Of a DNA stretch of 64,000 bases, positions 33,568 through 41,520 are shown in pieces; the first letter of the stretch is position 1, and each line of letters opens with the position of its first letter. Source of the DNA: Roseiarcus sp963842835. GTDB taxonomy: Bacteria > Pseudomonadota > Alphaproteobacteria > Rhizobiales > Beijerinckiaceae. Below the pieces are notes generated by a model, which saw only the letters and a list, made by a program, of their open reading frames with translations, searched no databases and had not been told where the DNA came from. The stretch spans positions 257,595-321,594 of the forward strand of contig CAWJIB010000013.1 of assembly GCA_963842835.1 (NCBI GenBank), written 5' to 3'. The translations under genes were made by a program, and so were the position numbers.

Positions 33568-35319
33568 ATGAGCCATTTCTCGCGAACGGCTTTGGCGACG
33601 CGCCAATCGGACCCGGACGAAAGCCCGTTTCCGGCCGGAAAGCTTCTGATCGTCGACGATCTCCCCGACAATCGCGCCGTGCTGACCCGCCGCTTTGAAC
33701 GGCGCGGCTTTGAAATTATCGAAGCCGATTGCGGCCCCGAGGCCTTGAGACTCGTCGACGAGCAGACTTTCGACTGCGTGCTTCTCGACGTGATGATGCC
33801 GGGTATGGATGGAAGCGAGGTCCTGCGCCAGATCCGCGCGAAATTCTCGCCCTCGCTTCTGCCGGTCGTCATGGTGACCGCCAAGAGCCAGTCGGAGGAC
33901 ATCGTCGAGGCCCTCAAAAACGGCGCCAACGACTATGTGACGAAGCCCGTGGACTTCGCCGTCGCATTGGCCCGCGTCAACAGCCAAATCGGCCGGCGGC
34001 GCGCCGAGGCGCGCCTCGCCCACATGGCGCGCCACGACCCGCTGACCGATCTCATCAACCGCATGGTCTTCTGCGAGGAGTTGGAGCGCGCCCTCGCCGA
34101 CTGCCGGCGCCATCGCAGGTCCTTCGCGGTGCTTTGCGTCGACCTCGACCGCTTCAAGGCGGTGAACGACACGCTCGGCCATCCCGTCGGCGACGCGCTG
34201 CTGAAGAGCACGGCGGAGCGCCTGCGCGCATGCGTTCGCGGCACGACGGACGCGGTCGCGCAATTCGGCGGCGATGAATTCGCCATTCTCCAGACCGACC
34301 TTGGCGAGCCGTCGGACGCCGAAGCGTTGGCGACACGCGTGATCGAGACGATCGGCATGCCGCATTACGTCGACGGAAACCACATTTTGGTCGGGGCGAG
34401 CGTCGGCATCGCGATCGCGCCGAACGACGGCCTGGACCCGGAACATCTGTTGCGGGTCGCGGACCTCGCGCTTTATCGAGCCAAGCAGGAAGGCCGCAAC
34501 GCCTATCGATTCTTCGAGGCCGAAATGGACGCGCGGGTGCGCAGGCGCCGCGTGCTCGAACTCGATCTGCGCGGCGCGCTGTCGCGCCAAGAATTCACCT
34601 TGCACTACCAGCCGATCCTCGATCTCGCCAGCGACGGGGTCGTCGGGTTCGAAGCCCTGTTGCGGTGGCGCAGCGAAAAGCGCGGCCTCGTGCAGCCGGC
34701 CGAATTCATCGCGATCGCGGAAGAGACCGGCCTCATCGCGCCAATCGGCGATTGGGTCATGCAGGAGGCCTGCGCCACCGCGGCCGCGCGGTCGGACACG
34801 GCGCGAATCGCCGTGAACGTATCGGCCGTGCAATTGCAAAGCCCGCAGTTCGCGCTGAGCGTCACGCGCGCGCTGGCGTCGTCGGGACTGGCGCCGCGCC
34901 GGCTCGAACTGGAGATCACCGAAACCACGCTGCTCGGCGAAAGCAACTCGCTGCTGGACAGTCTCCGGCAGTTGCGCGAAATCGGCGTGCAAGTCGCGCT
35001 CGACGACTTCGGCACGGGCTATTCGTCGCTCAGCTATCTCCGGCGTTTCCCCTTCGACACGATCAAGATCGATCGTTCGTTCGTACAGGGGATCGAGTGT
35101 CGCGACACGGCCGCGATCGTGCATGCGATCATCGATCTGGCCGCCAAACTCCGCATGTCGGTCACCGCCGAAGGAGTCGAAACACAAGATCAGCTAGAGC
35201 GCTTGCGGATGGAAGGCTGCAATTTGGCGCAGGGCTATCTCATCGGCAGGCCGACCGAGGCCGACGAAGCCTTCGCGCCGCGCGAACTGGCGCTAGGCCG
35301 CCGGCGAGCCGCGGAATAA
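33568..35319 (+). CDS. REC-GGDEF-EAL response regulator (cyclic-di-GMP turnover)
   Basis: A 583-aa three-domain protein. The receiver (~24-140) has phosphoacceptor Asp74 in CVLLDVMMPGMDG. The GGDEF domain keeps an intact FGGDEFAIL (~232) and the EAL domain an intact GFEALLRW (~360), with DDFGTGYSS and the metal ligands in NVSAVQLQ and EITETTLL. Both diguanylate cyclase and phosphodiesterase activities are therefore possible. The receiver should be phosphorylated by the kinase encoded 25 bp upstream, linking that sensor to cyclic-di-GMP. Confidence 0.94.
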   Translation: MSHFSRTALATRQSDPDESPFPAGKLLIVDDLPDNRAVLTRRFERRGFEIIEADCGPEALRLVDEQTFDCVLLDVMMPGMDGSEVLRQIRAKFSPSLLPVVMVTAKSQSEDIVEALKNGANDYVTKPVDFAVALARVNSQIGRRRAEARLAHMARHDPLTDLINRMVFCEELERALADCRRHRRSFAVLCVDLDRFKAVNDTLGHPVGDALLKSTAERLRACVRGTTDAVAQFGGDEFAILQTDLGEPSDAEALATRVIETIGMPHYVDGNHILVGASVGIAIAPNDGLDPEHLLRVADLALYRAKQEGRNAYRFFEAEMDARVRRRRVLELDLRGALSRQEFTLHYQPILDLASDGVVGFEALLRWRSEKRGLVQPAEFIAIAEETGLIAPIGDWVMQEACATAAARSDTARIAVNVSAVQLQSPQFALSVTRALASSGLAPRRLELEITETTLLGESNSLLDSLRQLREIGVQVALDDFGTGYSSLSYLRRFPFDTIKIDRSFVQGIECRDTAAIVHAIIDLAAKLRMSVTAEGVETQDQLERLRMEGCNLAQGYLIGRPTEADEAFAPRELALGRRRAAE

Positions 35320-35392
35320 CGGCCCGCACCATAGTCGCGCAATTCGCGGGAGCGCGCATCGCCACGCCCGGATTGATCGCGCAAGGTCCGCC

Positions 35393-35842
35393 TCAATCCT
35401 TTTTCTCGTCGAACAGCCGAGCCAGACGCTGCAACGCTAGTGCGTAGCCCTGAGCGCCGAAACCGGCGATCACGCCCGAGGCGACGCCGGAGACATAGGA
35501 GTGATGGCGGAAGGGCTCGCGCTTGTGGATGTTCGAGATGTGCACCTCGATGATCGGCCCCTCGAACGTGTTGAGCGCGTCGAGAATCGCGACCGAGGTA
35601 TGGGTGAAGGCGGCGGGATTGATGACGATGCCGCCCGCCCGCTCTCGAGCCTCGTGAATCCAGTCGATGATCTCGTATTCGCGATTGCTCTGGCGGAATT
35701 CGATCTCCAACCTCAATTCGACGCCGACACGCCGGCAAGACGCCTCGATGTCGGCGAGCGTCTCATGGCCGTAGACGGCAGGCTGACGCTTGCCGAGCAG
35801 ATTGAGGTTCGGGCCGTTCAGGACATAGACAATTCGGCTCAC
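35393..35842 (-). CDS. aroQ: Type II 3-dehydroquinate dehydratase
   Basis: A 149-aa type II dehydroquinase, which dehydrates 3-dehydroquinate to 3-dehydroshikimate (shikimate pathway or quinate catabolism). The GTG start at 35842 gives exactly the family length and follows a GGAGGGCAT site; the frame runs on to 35992 without homology. The signature VLNGPNLNLLGKRQPAVYG holds Arg19 and the catalytic Tyr24; INPAAFTHTSVAILDAL and VHISNIHKREPFRHHS carry the other active-site residues. The enzyme is a cytosolic dodecamer in its family. It usually precedes accB/accC in Hyphomicrobiales; here it is beside aromatic-catabolism genes instead. Confidence 0.94.
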   Translation of the reverse strand: MSRIVYVLNGPNLNLLGKRQPAVYGHETLADIEASCRRVGVELRLEIEFRQSNREYEIIDWIHEARERAGGIVINPAAFTHTSVAILDALNTFEGPIIEVHISNIHKREPFRHHSYVSGVASGVIAGFGAQGYALALQRLARLFDEKKD

Positions 35843-36146
35843 AGCAAATGCCCTCCGCTCGCCGGACCGTCGCGAAGCCGCCGGCGAAAACTCGATGCGA
35901 CGCGCATCGCCCTGTCGCAGGATATACGAGAATGCGCTCAGAAGCGCGAGACCGCCGAAAGGCGGCTCGCAAAGACGATTCGGCGGAGCCATTGCATCGC
36001 GCTTGTCTTGATGCTCAAATTCAGGATCGCCAAGACCGACGGAATTCCTGATCTTTCCAACAACGCCAATTCGGGCCGGCGCCTAGCCAGACGCCCCGCC
36101 CTCTGGCCGCTCGCGGACAAATACAAAATAAAAAACGGGGGAAGAC

Positions 36147-36336
36147 ATGACCAGCGTATCGACGAGCGTCGTAGAACGACGAACGATGCGCAGGGCCACA
36201 CGGCGCCTCGTGCCGTTCCCGATCTTTTGCTATTTCATTGCTTATCTCGATCGCGTCGATGTCGGATCCGCCGGCGCGACATGAGCGAGGATTTGAATTT
36301 CTCCGCCGCCGCCTTCGGCGCCGTCCGCCCAACCCA
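36147..36336 (+). pseudogene. N-terminal remnant of an MFS transporter (ACS family)
   Basis: From the ATG at 36147 one frame reads TMRRATRRLVPFPIFCYFIA and then YLDRVDVGSAGAT before a stop. A shifted frame continues MSEDLNFSAAAFGA. Together they match the first membrane helix and loop of anion:cation symporter MFS proteins, so a frameshift near 36278 and loss of the remaining ~380 residues are evident. A GGGGGAAG site is still present. The rest of the 35843-36415 gap shows nothing else. Confidence 0.75.
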
Positions 36337-36415
36337 TCGCGAATCGCGATAAAAGGCGAAAAAAGCAAAAGCAAAAGTCCCGCGCATCGCATGCGGGCTC
36401 TTCGGGGGGAATCGA

Positions 36416-37834
36416 ATGCAAGCCCAGCAAAGCGTCCAAGCCCAGCAATACGCCAACGTCGCGGCGCGTCTCGACCGACTGCCGCCGACGCGCGCGGTTT
36501 GGCGTCTGGTGCTGCTCATCTCGCTCGGCGGCTTCTTCGAATTTTACGACTTGTTCTTCACCGGCTATGTCGCGCCCGGCATGGTCGCCTCCGGGCTGTT
36601 CAAGCCGGAGTCGCTGGGCGTATTCGCCTCGCTGTCGACCTTGAGAGTCGCCGGCTTCGGCGTCTTCGTCTTCGCGACCTTCGCGGGGCTGTGGGTGGGA
36701 ACGCTGGCGTTCGGCCAGGTCGCCGACCGCTTCGGGCGCCGCAGCGTGTTCACGGGATCGCTGATTTGGTACTCCGTCGCCACGGTGATCATGGCGTTTC
36801 AGACCGATGGCTTCGATCTCGTCGTATGGCGGTTCATCGCGGGCATTGGCATCGGCGTCGAACTGGTGACCATCGACGCCTATATTTCCGAGCTGGTTCC
36901 CCCTGAGGCGCGCGGGCGCGCGTTCTGCCTCAATCAAGTCGTCATGTTTCTCTCCGTGCCGATTTGCGCTCTGCTCGCCTGGGGCTTGAAGGGAACCTCG
37001 CCGCTCGGCCTCGACTACTGGCGCGTGATCATGCTGATCGGCTCGGCCGGCGCGGTGATCGTGTGGTTCGTGCGACTCGGCCTGCCGGAGAGCCCGCGCT
37101 GGCTCGCCCGGCACAGCCGGGGCGACGAGGCTCTGAGGATCGTCGCCGACCTCGAGAGCCAGGTCGCCGCCGAGAGCCGCGCGGCTCTGCCCAAGCCGAA
37201 GCCGACCACGCCCGAAGATTTCGTCGCCGCGGGGTCGCTCGCCGAAGCCTTCGCCCCGCCCTATCTCGGCCGCACCATCAACCTGTCGATTTTCAACGCC
37301 GCGCAGGTCGTGGGCTTCTATGGCTTCGCCGCCTGGGTTCCGACCCTGTTGATGCATCGCGGCGTGAACATCACGACCAGCCTCGAATATTCCTTCATCA
37401 TCGCCATCGCTAGCCCGTTCGGACCGCTCGTCGGCTGGCTGTTCGCCGACCGCATCGAGCGCAAGACGCAGATCGTCGCCGCGCTCGCCACGATGGGCGT
37501 CACAATGGCGCTGTTTTCTCAGGCGAGCGACGCCGCGCCGCTCATCGCGCTCGGCATCGTCTTCACGCTCGCTTCGAACATCATGTCCTATGCGTTTCAC
37601 AGTTACCAGGCGGAGCTCTATCCGACGCGCATCCGCGCCCGCGCGATCGGCTTCGTCTATTCCTGGAGCCGGCTGGTCGGCGCCTTCGCCGGTCTGGTGA
37701 TCGCCCTGCTGTTGGAGGCCGGCGGGGTGCCCTTCGTCGCCGTCTTCATCGGCGCCGCGATGGCCGTCGGCATCGTCGCCATCGCGCTCTGCCCGAGCAC
37801 GCGGGGACTGGCGCTGGAGGAGATCAATCGGTGA
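36416..37834 (+). CDS. MFS transporter (metabolite:H+ symporter type)
   Basis: A 472-aa inner-membrane carrier with about 12 membrane segments. Loop 2-3 has the MFS motif GQVADRFGRRSVF; GIGIGVELVTIDAYISELVP and PPEARGRAFCLNQ are the sugar/aromatic-acid porter hallmarks, with PESPRWLARHSRGDEA in the central loop. A first-helix FFEFYDLFFTGYV acidic motif resembles YceI/AAHS-like symporters. It is convergent with the hydroxyquinol dioxygenase gene and overlaps its end by 11 bp. Uptake of an aromatic or related acid is plausible; the substrate is not shown by the sequence. The dead MFS fragment just upstream suggests replacement of an older transporter. Confidence 0.88.
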   Translation: MQAQQSVQAQQYANVAARLDRLPPTRAVWRLVLLISLGGFFEFYDLFFTGYVAPGMVASGLFKPESLGVFASLSTLRVAGFGVFVFATFAGLWVGTLAFGQVADRFGRRSVFTGSLIWYSVATVIMAFQTDGFDLVVWRFIAGIGIGVELVTIDAYISELVPPEARGRAFCLNQVVMFLSVPICALLAWGLKGTSPLGLDYWRVIMLIGSAGAVIVWFVRLGLPESPRWLARHSRGDEALRIVADLESQVAAESRAALPKPKPTTPEDFVAAGSLAEAFAPPYLGRTINLSIFNAAQVVGFYGFAAWVPTLLMHRGVNITTSLEYSFIIAIASPFGPLVGWLFADRIERKTQIVAALATMGVTMALFSQASDAAPLIALGIVFTLASNIMSYAFHSYQAELYPTRIRARAIGFVYSWSRLVGAFAGLVIALLLEAGGVPFVAVFIGAAMAVGIVAIALCPSTRGLALEEINR

Positions 37835-38729
37835 GGGCTTCGGCCTTGCTTCGCTGGGCGGAGGCCGCCGCGGGCTTGAGCACGAAATCGTAGTGCGCGC
37901 GATAGAACGGCGCCTCCATGCCGAAGCGGGCGGCTTCGGCAGGCGATTCCGTCCTGTCGAAATCGACGATCAGGGATTCCTTCACTCCGAAAACGGCGTC
38001 CGAATCGAGATAGGGATCGCCGCGCACGAAGAGATGGGTGACGAGCGTATCGAAGCCCGGCGCGGAAAGCATGGTGTGAAGATGCCCCGGCCGCATCGGA
38101 TGACGCCCGGCGGCTTCGAGCAGCCGCCCGGCCGGCCCGTCGGTCGGCACGGGATAGCTCGTCGGCCGCACGCATTTGAGCCAGAACCCGCCGTCCGGGC
38201 CGGTGTGAAAGCGACCGCGCAGATTCATGCCGTCTTGCTTCTGCACGTCGTAGAAGCCGTCGCCGTCGCCTTCCCAGACGTCGAGCGCCGCGCCCGCGAT
38301 CGGCCGGCCCTCGCGATCGCGAACGCTGCCGGTGACCACGCACGGCTCTCCGGGCGTGCCGGCCCTCGCGATGTCGCCGCCCAACGGCAGCTCCGGCGCG
38401 CCTTCGACGAAGAACGGGCCGAGCACCGTCGATTCCGTGCAGCCCTCGGCTTTGCCGTAGTTGAGAAAGTCGACCAGCATCGACACGCCGAGCGTGTCCG
38501 ACATCAGGATGAACTCGTTGCGCTTGTCGTCGCACCATCGGCCGGTCTCGATCAGCAGCTTGATCCCCGCCATCCACTCGGCTGGCGTCGGCCGGACTTC
38601 GCGGACGAAGCCGTGGAGATGCCGGATCAGGCTCGTCAGAACCTCTTTGGCGCGCGGATTCTCTGCGCCCTCCAGGCTCCGAAGCGCTTCCGCCGTCAGC
38701 GTCTCCGCGTCGAAATTCCTGATCGCCAT
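37824..38729 (-). CDS. Intradiol dioxygenase, probably hydroxyquinol 1,2-dioxygenase
   Basis: A 301-aa non-haem Fe(III) dioxygenase that cleaves the ring of hydroxyquinol (1,2,4-trihydroxybenzene) to maleylacetate. The four iron ligands are visible as Tyr160 (DGFYDVQ), Tyr192 (SYPVP), His216 and His218 (RPGHLHTM), matching the spacing in characterised hydroxyquinol dioxygenases. The N-terminal ~100-residue helical dimer domain and GPFFVEGAPELPLGGDI favour hydroxyquinol over catechol, but catechol 1,2-dioxygenase is not excluded. No maleylacetate reductase is adjacent. The start at 38729 is preferred over 38768 by alignment with family N-termini. A glutathionyl-hydroquinone reductase is encoded 8 kb away. 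Confidence 0.88.
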   Translation of the reverse strand: MAIRNFDAETLTAEALRSLEGAENPRAKEVLTSLIRHLHGFVREVRPTPAEWMAGIKLLIETGRWCDDKRNEFILMSDTLGVSMLVDFLNYGKAEGCTESTVLGPFFVEGAPELPLGGDIARAGTPGEPCVVTGSVRDREGRPIAGAALDVWEGDGDGFYDVQKQDGMNLRGRFHTGPDGGFWLKCVRPTSYPVPTDGPAGRLLEAAGRHPMRPGHLHTMLSAPGFDTLVTHLFVRGDPYLDSDAVFGVKESLIVDFDRTESPAEAARFGMEAPFYRAHYDFVLKPAAASAQRSKAEALTD

Positions 38730-38950
38730 CGTGACTTTCTCCCCTTCCGCCTCGGCGGCCGATCCCACGGCGCCGCCGCTCGGCGTCGCGCCTAGTTTAA
38801 ACTCGCAAAGCGACGAGTCGGCGACGGGATCGGTGGCCTTTCCCTGGCGAGGCGATCAAACTCGCCTAATCCGGCGACCGTTGCAACGGGAAAGGGGCTC
38901 AGCGAGGGGCTGCCAGCGGGGCATGCGCAAATTTCATTTACGTTTGCAAT

Positions 38951-39030
38951 TTCCTTTGGAAAAGCTTGGATTTTCCTTGGAAAAGTTTGGAAAGCCTTGG
39001 AAAGCCTTGGAAAGCCTTGGAAAAATTTGA
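38951..39030. repeat. Eight 10-bp tandem units with phased A-tracts
   Basis: Units of exactly 10 bp follow each other, three being identical AAAGCCTTGG. Each has an A- or T-run in helical phase, which predicts intrinsically bent DNA. It lies in the 38730-39083 gap, ~220 bp upstream of the dioxygenase start and ~55 bp past the chemoreceptor stop; nothing else is seen in that gap. Confidence 0.8.
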
Positions 39031-39083
39031 TCCAATTCACCCCGTCACGCCCGGCCTTGCGCCCGGCGCGATCCCCAATTCGG

Positions 39084-41012
39084 TCAAACGACTCGCATCG
39101 GCTTTCGCGCGCCGTTCGCCGCCGCCTTCGGAGCCGCCGATACGGCATGCGGCGCGACCCTCTGCAATTCCCGGCGCATCGCCGCCTCCTCGTCCGCCTC
39201 GCCGAGCGTGAATTGGCCGATCAGGCCGGACAGTCGCGCGGTCTCCTGCGAAAGCGCATGGGTCGCGGCGGTCGATTCCTCGACCATGGTCGCATTGCGC
39301 TGCGTTACTTGATCCATCTGGTTGATCGCTGTGTTGACCTCGGCAAGCCCTAAGGCCTGCTCCTTCGCTCCGGCGGCGATCTCGCTGACGACGGCGTTGA
39401 TCTCGACCACCTGGGCCATCATGCGCTCGAGCGACTTGCCGGTGTCGCCGACGAGTTTCACCCCGTGGTCGACCTGCGTGGCCGAGGCGGAAATCAGCGC
39501 CTTGATCTCCTTGGCGGCTTCCGCCGAGCGCTGGGCCAGGGCGCGCACTTCCGACGCGACGACGGAAAAGCCGCGACCCGCCTCGCCGGCCCGCGCCGCT
39601 TCGACCCCGGCGTTCAGGGCGAGCAGATTGGTCTGGAACGCGATCTCGTCGATCACGCCGATGATCTGGCTGATCTGCTGCGCCGATTTGGCGATGGCGT
39701 CCATGGCGCCGACCGCCTCGCGAACGACGGACGAACTGTTCTTGGCGTCCGCGTCCGCCGCGGCGGCCACCTCGCGAGCGTGGGCCGCCCCTTCGGCGGA
39801 TTTCCTCACCGTCGTGGTGATTTGCTCGAGCGCCGCTGCGGTCTCTTCGAGACTGGAGGCTTGCTGCTCGGTGCGGAGCGACAGGTCGTCGGCCGCCGTC
39901 GATATCTCCCGCGTCCCCGACTGAATCGCGCTCGTGCTTCGAGCCACGCTCCGCATCGCTTCTTCAAGCTGGCCGATCGCTTCGTTGAAATCCGCCTGCA
40001 GCTCGCGATAGGCCTCGGGTATGTCCGTCGCCATCCGAAAGGTCAGATCCTTGGCCGCGAGCTTGGCCAGGCCGACGCCAATCGAATTGGCGACGATCGC
40101 CCGCTCCTGCCGGATCGCTTCGCGTTGCGCCTGATCGGCGCCGTCGCGCTCGCGTTCCGCCTGGGCGCGATGCTCGGCCGCCTCGCGTTCGAGACGGGCG
40201 TTCTCGACCGCCGCGTCGCGAAACACGAGCACGGCCTTGGCCATTTGGCCGATCTCGTCGGCTCGATCCTGGGCGGGAACCTCGATCGTCGTGTCGCCTT
40301 CAGCCAGACGTTGCATCGCCCCCGTCATGCCGGTCAGCGGCCGAGTGACCACCCGCCCGAGAATCAGCCGGATCGCAAATATCGAGAACAGGCACCCAAG
40401 GGCCGTTCCGGCCGCCATCAGCAGCAGAAGCTCTCGCAGGGCAGCCATGTCCTTTGCGGTCGATATGCTGCTCGACAGCACGGCGATCACTTCGCCGTCC
40501 TGCAGCCCCGCGCCGGCGCCGTGGCAGCCTTCGCAATTTTCCTTCGGCGCCGCCAAGGTCTGGCCGAGGATGATCGGCAGGCTGTAGCGGTAGGCGCCGT
40601 CGACTAAGCGCGCGATCGGACGACCGGTGCGCAACGCCTCCCGGTCGATTTCGTCGAGCGGCGCCTTGGCGGCGCGATCCGGATAGGCTTGCGCCATGTA
40701 GGCCGTCACCTTCGGGCTCCACACGCTCCAGAGTTTTCCCGGATATTCTTTGTTGCGGCTGTCGAACCAGCGGTTGAACACCTTGATGGCGACGTTCTGC
40801 GGGTCGTCGGCCCGCTGTTCCATTGCGGTTTCGACCAACGCATTCAGCGACATCAGCTCGTTCTCCGAGAGGCGTCGCAACTTGCTTTCCAAAGACGCGT
40901 ATTCAAACCAGCTGACGAGAGCCATCGTGGCGGCGGCAAGCGCGAGTATGCCGACAGCGGCGAACGCCATGAAGCGCGCCTGGACGCCGAGATTCTTCCA
41001 GCCAATAGTCAT
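39084..41012 (-). CDS. Methyl-accepting chemotaxis protein with a haem-c (CxxCH) periplasmic domain
   Basis: A 642-aa chemoreceptor. TM1 is at ~15-36; a periplasmic domain of about 150 residues follows with CEGCH (Cys160, Cys163, His164), a c-type haem attachment motif, as in Tll0287-like/DUF3365 sensor domains. TM2 is at ~190-212, then HAMP, and the cytoplasmic signalling domain with the hairpin tip EIAFQTNLLALNAGVEAARA. No C-terminal CheR-tether pentapeptide is present. The start at 41012 gives a normal N-terminal anchor. A redox, oxygen or NO signal is likely, by analogy with haem-containing MCPs. No chemotaxis genes are adjacent. Confidence 0.92.
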   Translation of the reverse strand: MTIGWKNLGVQARFMAFAAVGILALAAATMALVSWFEYASLESKLRRLSENELMSLNALVETAMEQRADDPQNVAIKVFNRWFDSRNKEYPGKLWSVWSPKVTAYMAQAYPDRAAKAPLDEIDREALRTGRPIARLVDGAYRYSLPIILGQTLAAPKENCEGCHGAGAGLQDGEVIAVLSSSISTAKDMAALRELLLLMAAGTALGCLFSIFAIRLILGRVVTRPLTGMTGAMQRLAEGDTTIEVPAQDRADEIGQMAKAVLVFRDAAVENARLEREAAEHRAQAERERDGADQAQREAIRQERAIVANSIGVGLAKLAAKDLTFRMATDIPEAYRELQADFNEAIGQLEEAMRSVARSTSAIQSGTREISTAADDLSLRTEQQASSLEETAAALEQITTTVRKSAEGAAHAREVAAAADADAKNSSSVVREAVGAMDAIAKSAQQISQIIGVIDEIAFQTNLLALNAGVEAARAGEAGRGFSVVASEVRALAQRSAEAAKEIKALISASATQVDHGVKLVGDTGKSLERMMAQVVEINAVVSEIAAGAKEQALGLAEVNTAINQMDQVTQRNATMVEESTAATHALSQETARLSGLIGQFTLGEADEEAAMRRELQRVAPHAVSAAPKAAANGARKPMRVV

Positions 41013-41116
41013 AATGCACCCATGGCGCCGCTTTGGCGTGAGGGAAGAGCGACGGCGCAGAGTTTCCGTAGCGGAAACCCGTTGAGCCGGTGTTAACGAT
41101 GATATTTTCCACGCGA

Positions 41117-41134
41117 GGCGCGGTAGACCGCGCC
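41117..41134. promoter_or_regulatory. Inverted repeat GGCGCGGT-AG-ACCGCGCC
   Basis: An 8-bp perfect inverted repeat with a 2-bp centre lies 105 bp upstream of the chemoreceptor start, suitable for an operator. The remainder of the 41013-41520 gap shows no gene or other repeat. Confidence 0.35.
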
Positions 41135-41520
41135 CGGCGTTGGGCGCCGCTTCGAACATGCCGCGGCCAGCGCCGCGCGATCAGATTACAACGCCGTTGC
41201 AATGGCTTGGAGCGAGCCGCCGAACTCCTGGACGGCGTTGACGATCGCCGGTCGAATCGCTTTCACCTGCGTCGTTCGGTCACTTCGGCGCCTTCGCATT
41301 CGCCGATTTCCGCGCCGGCGCCGAGTGACGAATCGCAAAAACGGCCTCGGCGATCCGGTTCGGTCCCGTCGAGCGCTGCGGGCCTCGATCGCCGCCTGGC
41401 GGCCGAGTCTCGATTGCAACGGCGACTCGCATCTGCGCGCCTTCGCCCCCGGCAGGCTCGTCAGACGCATGGGCCGGTCGATATTCGGGGATTAATCCGC
41501 GGCGCGAGGCCGCGACCGCC

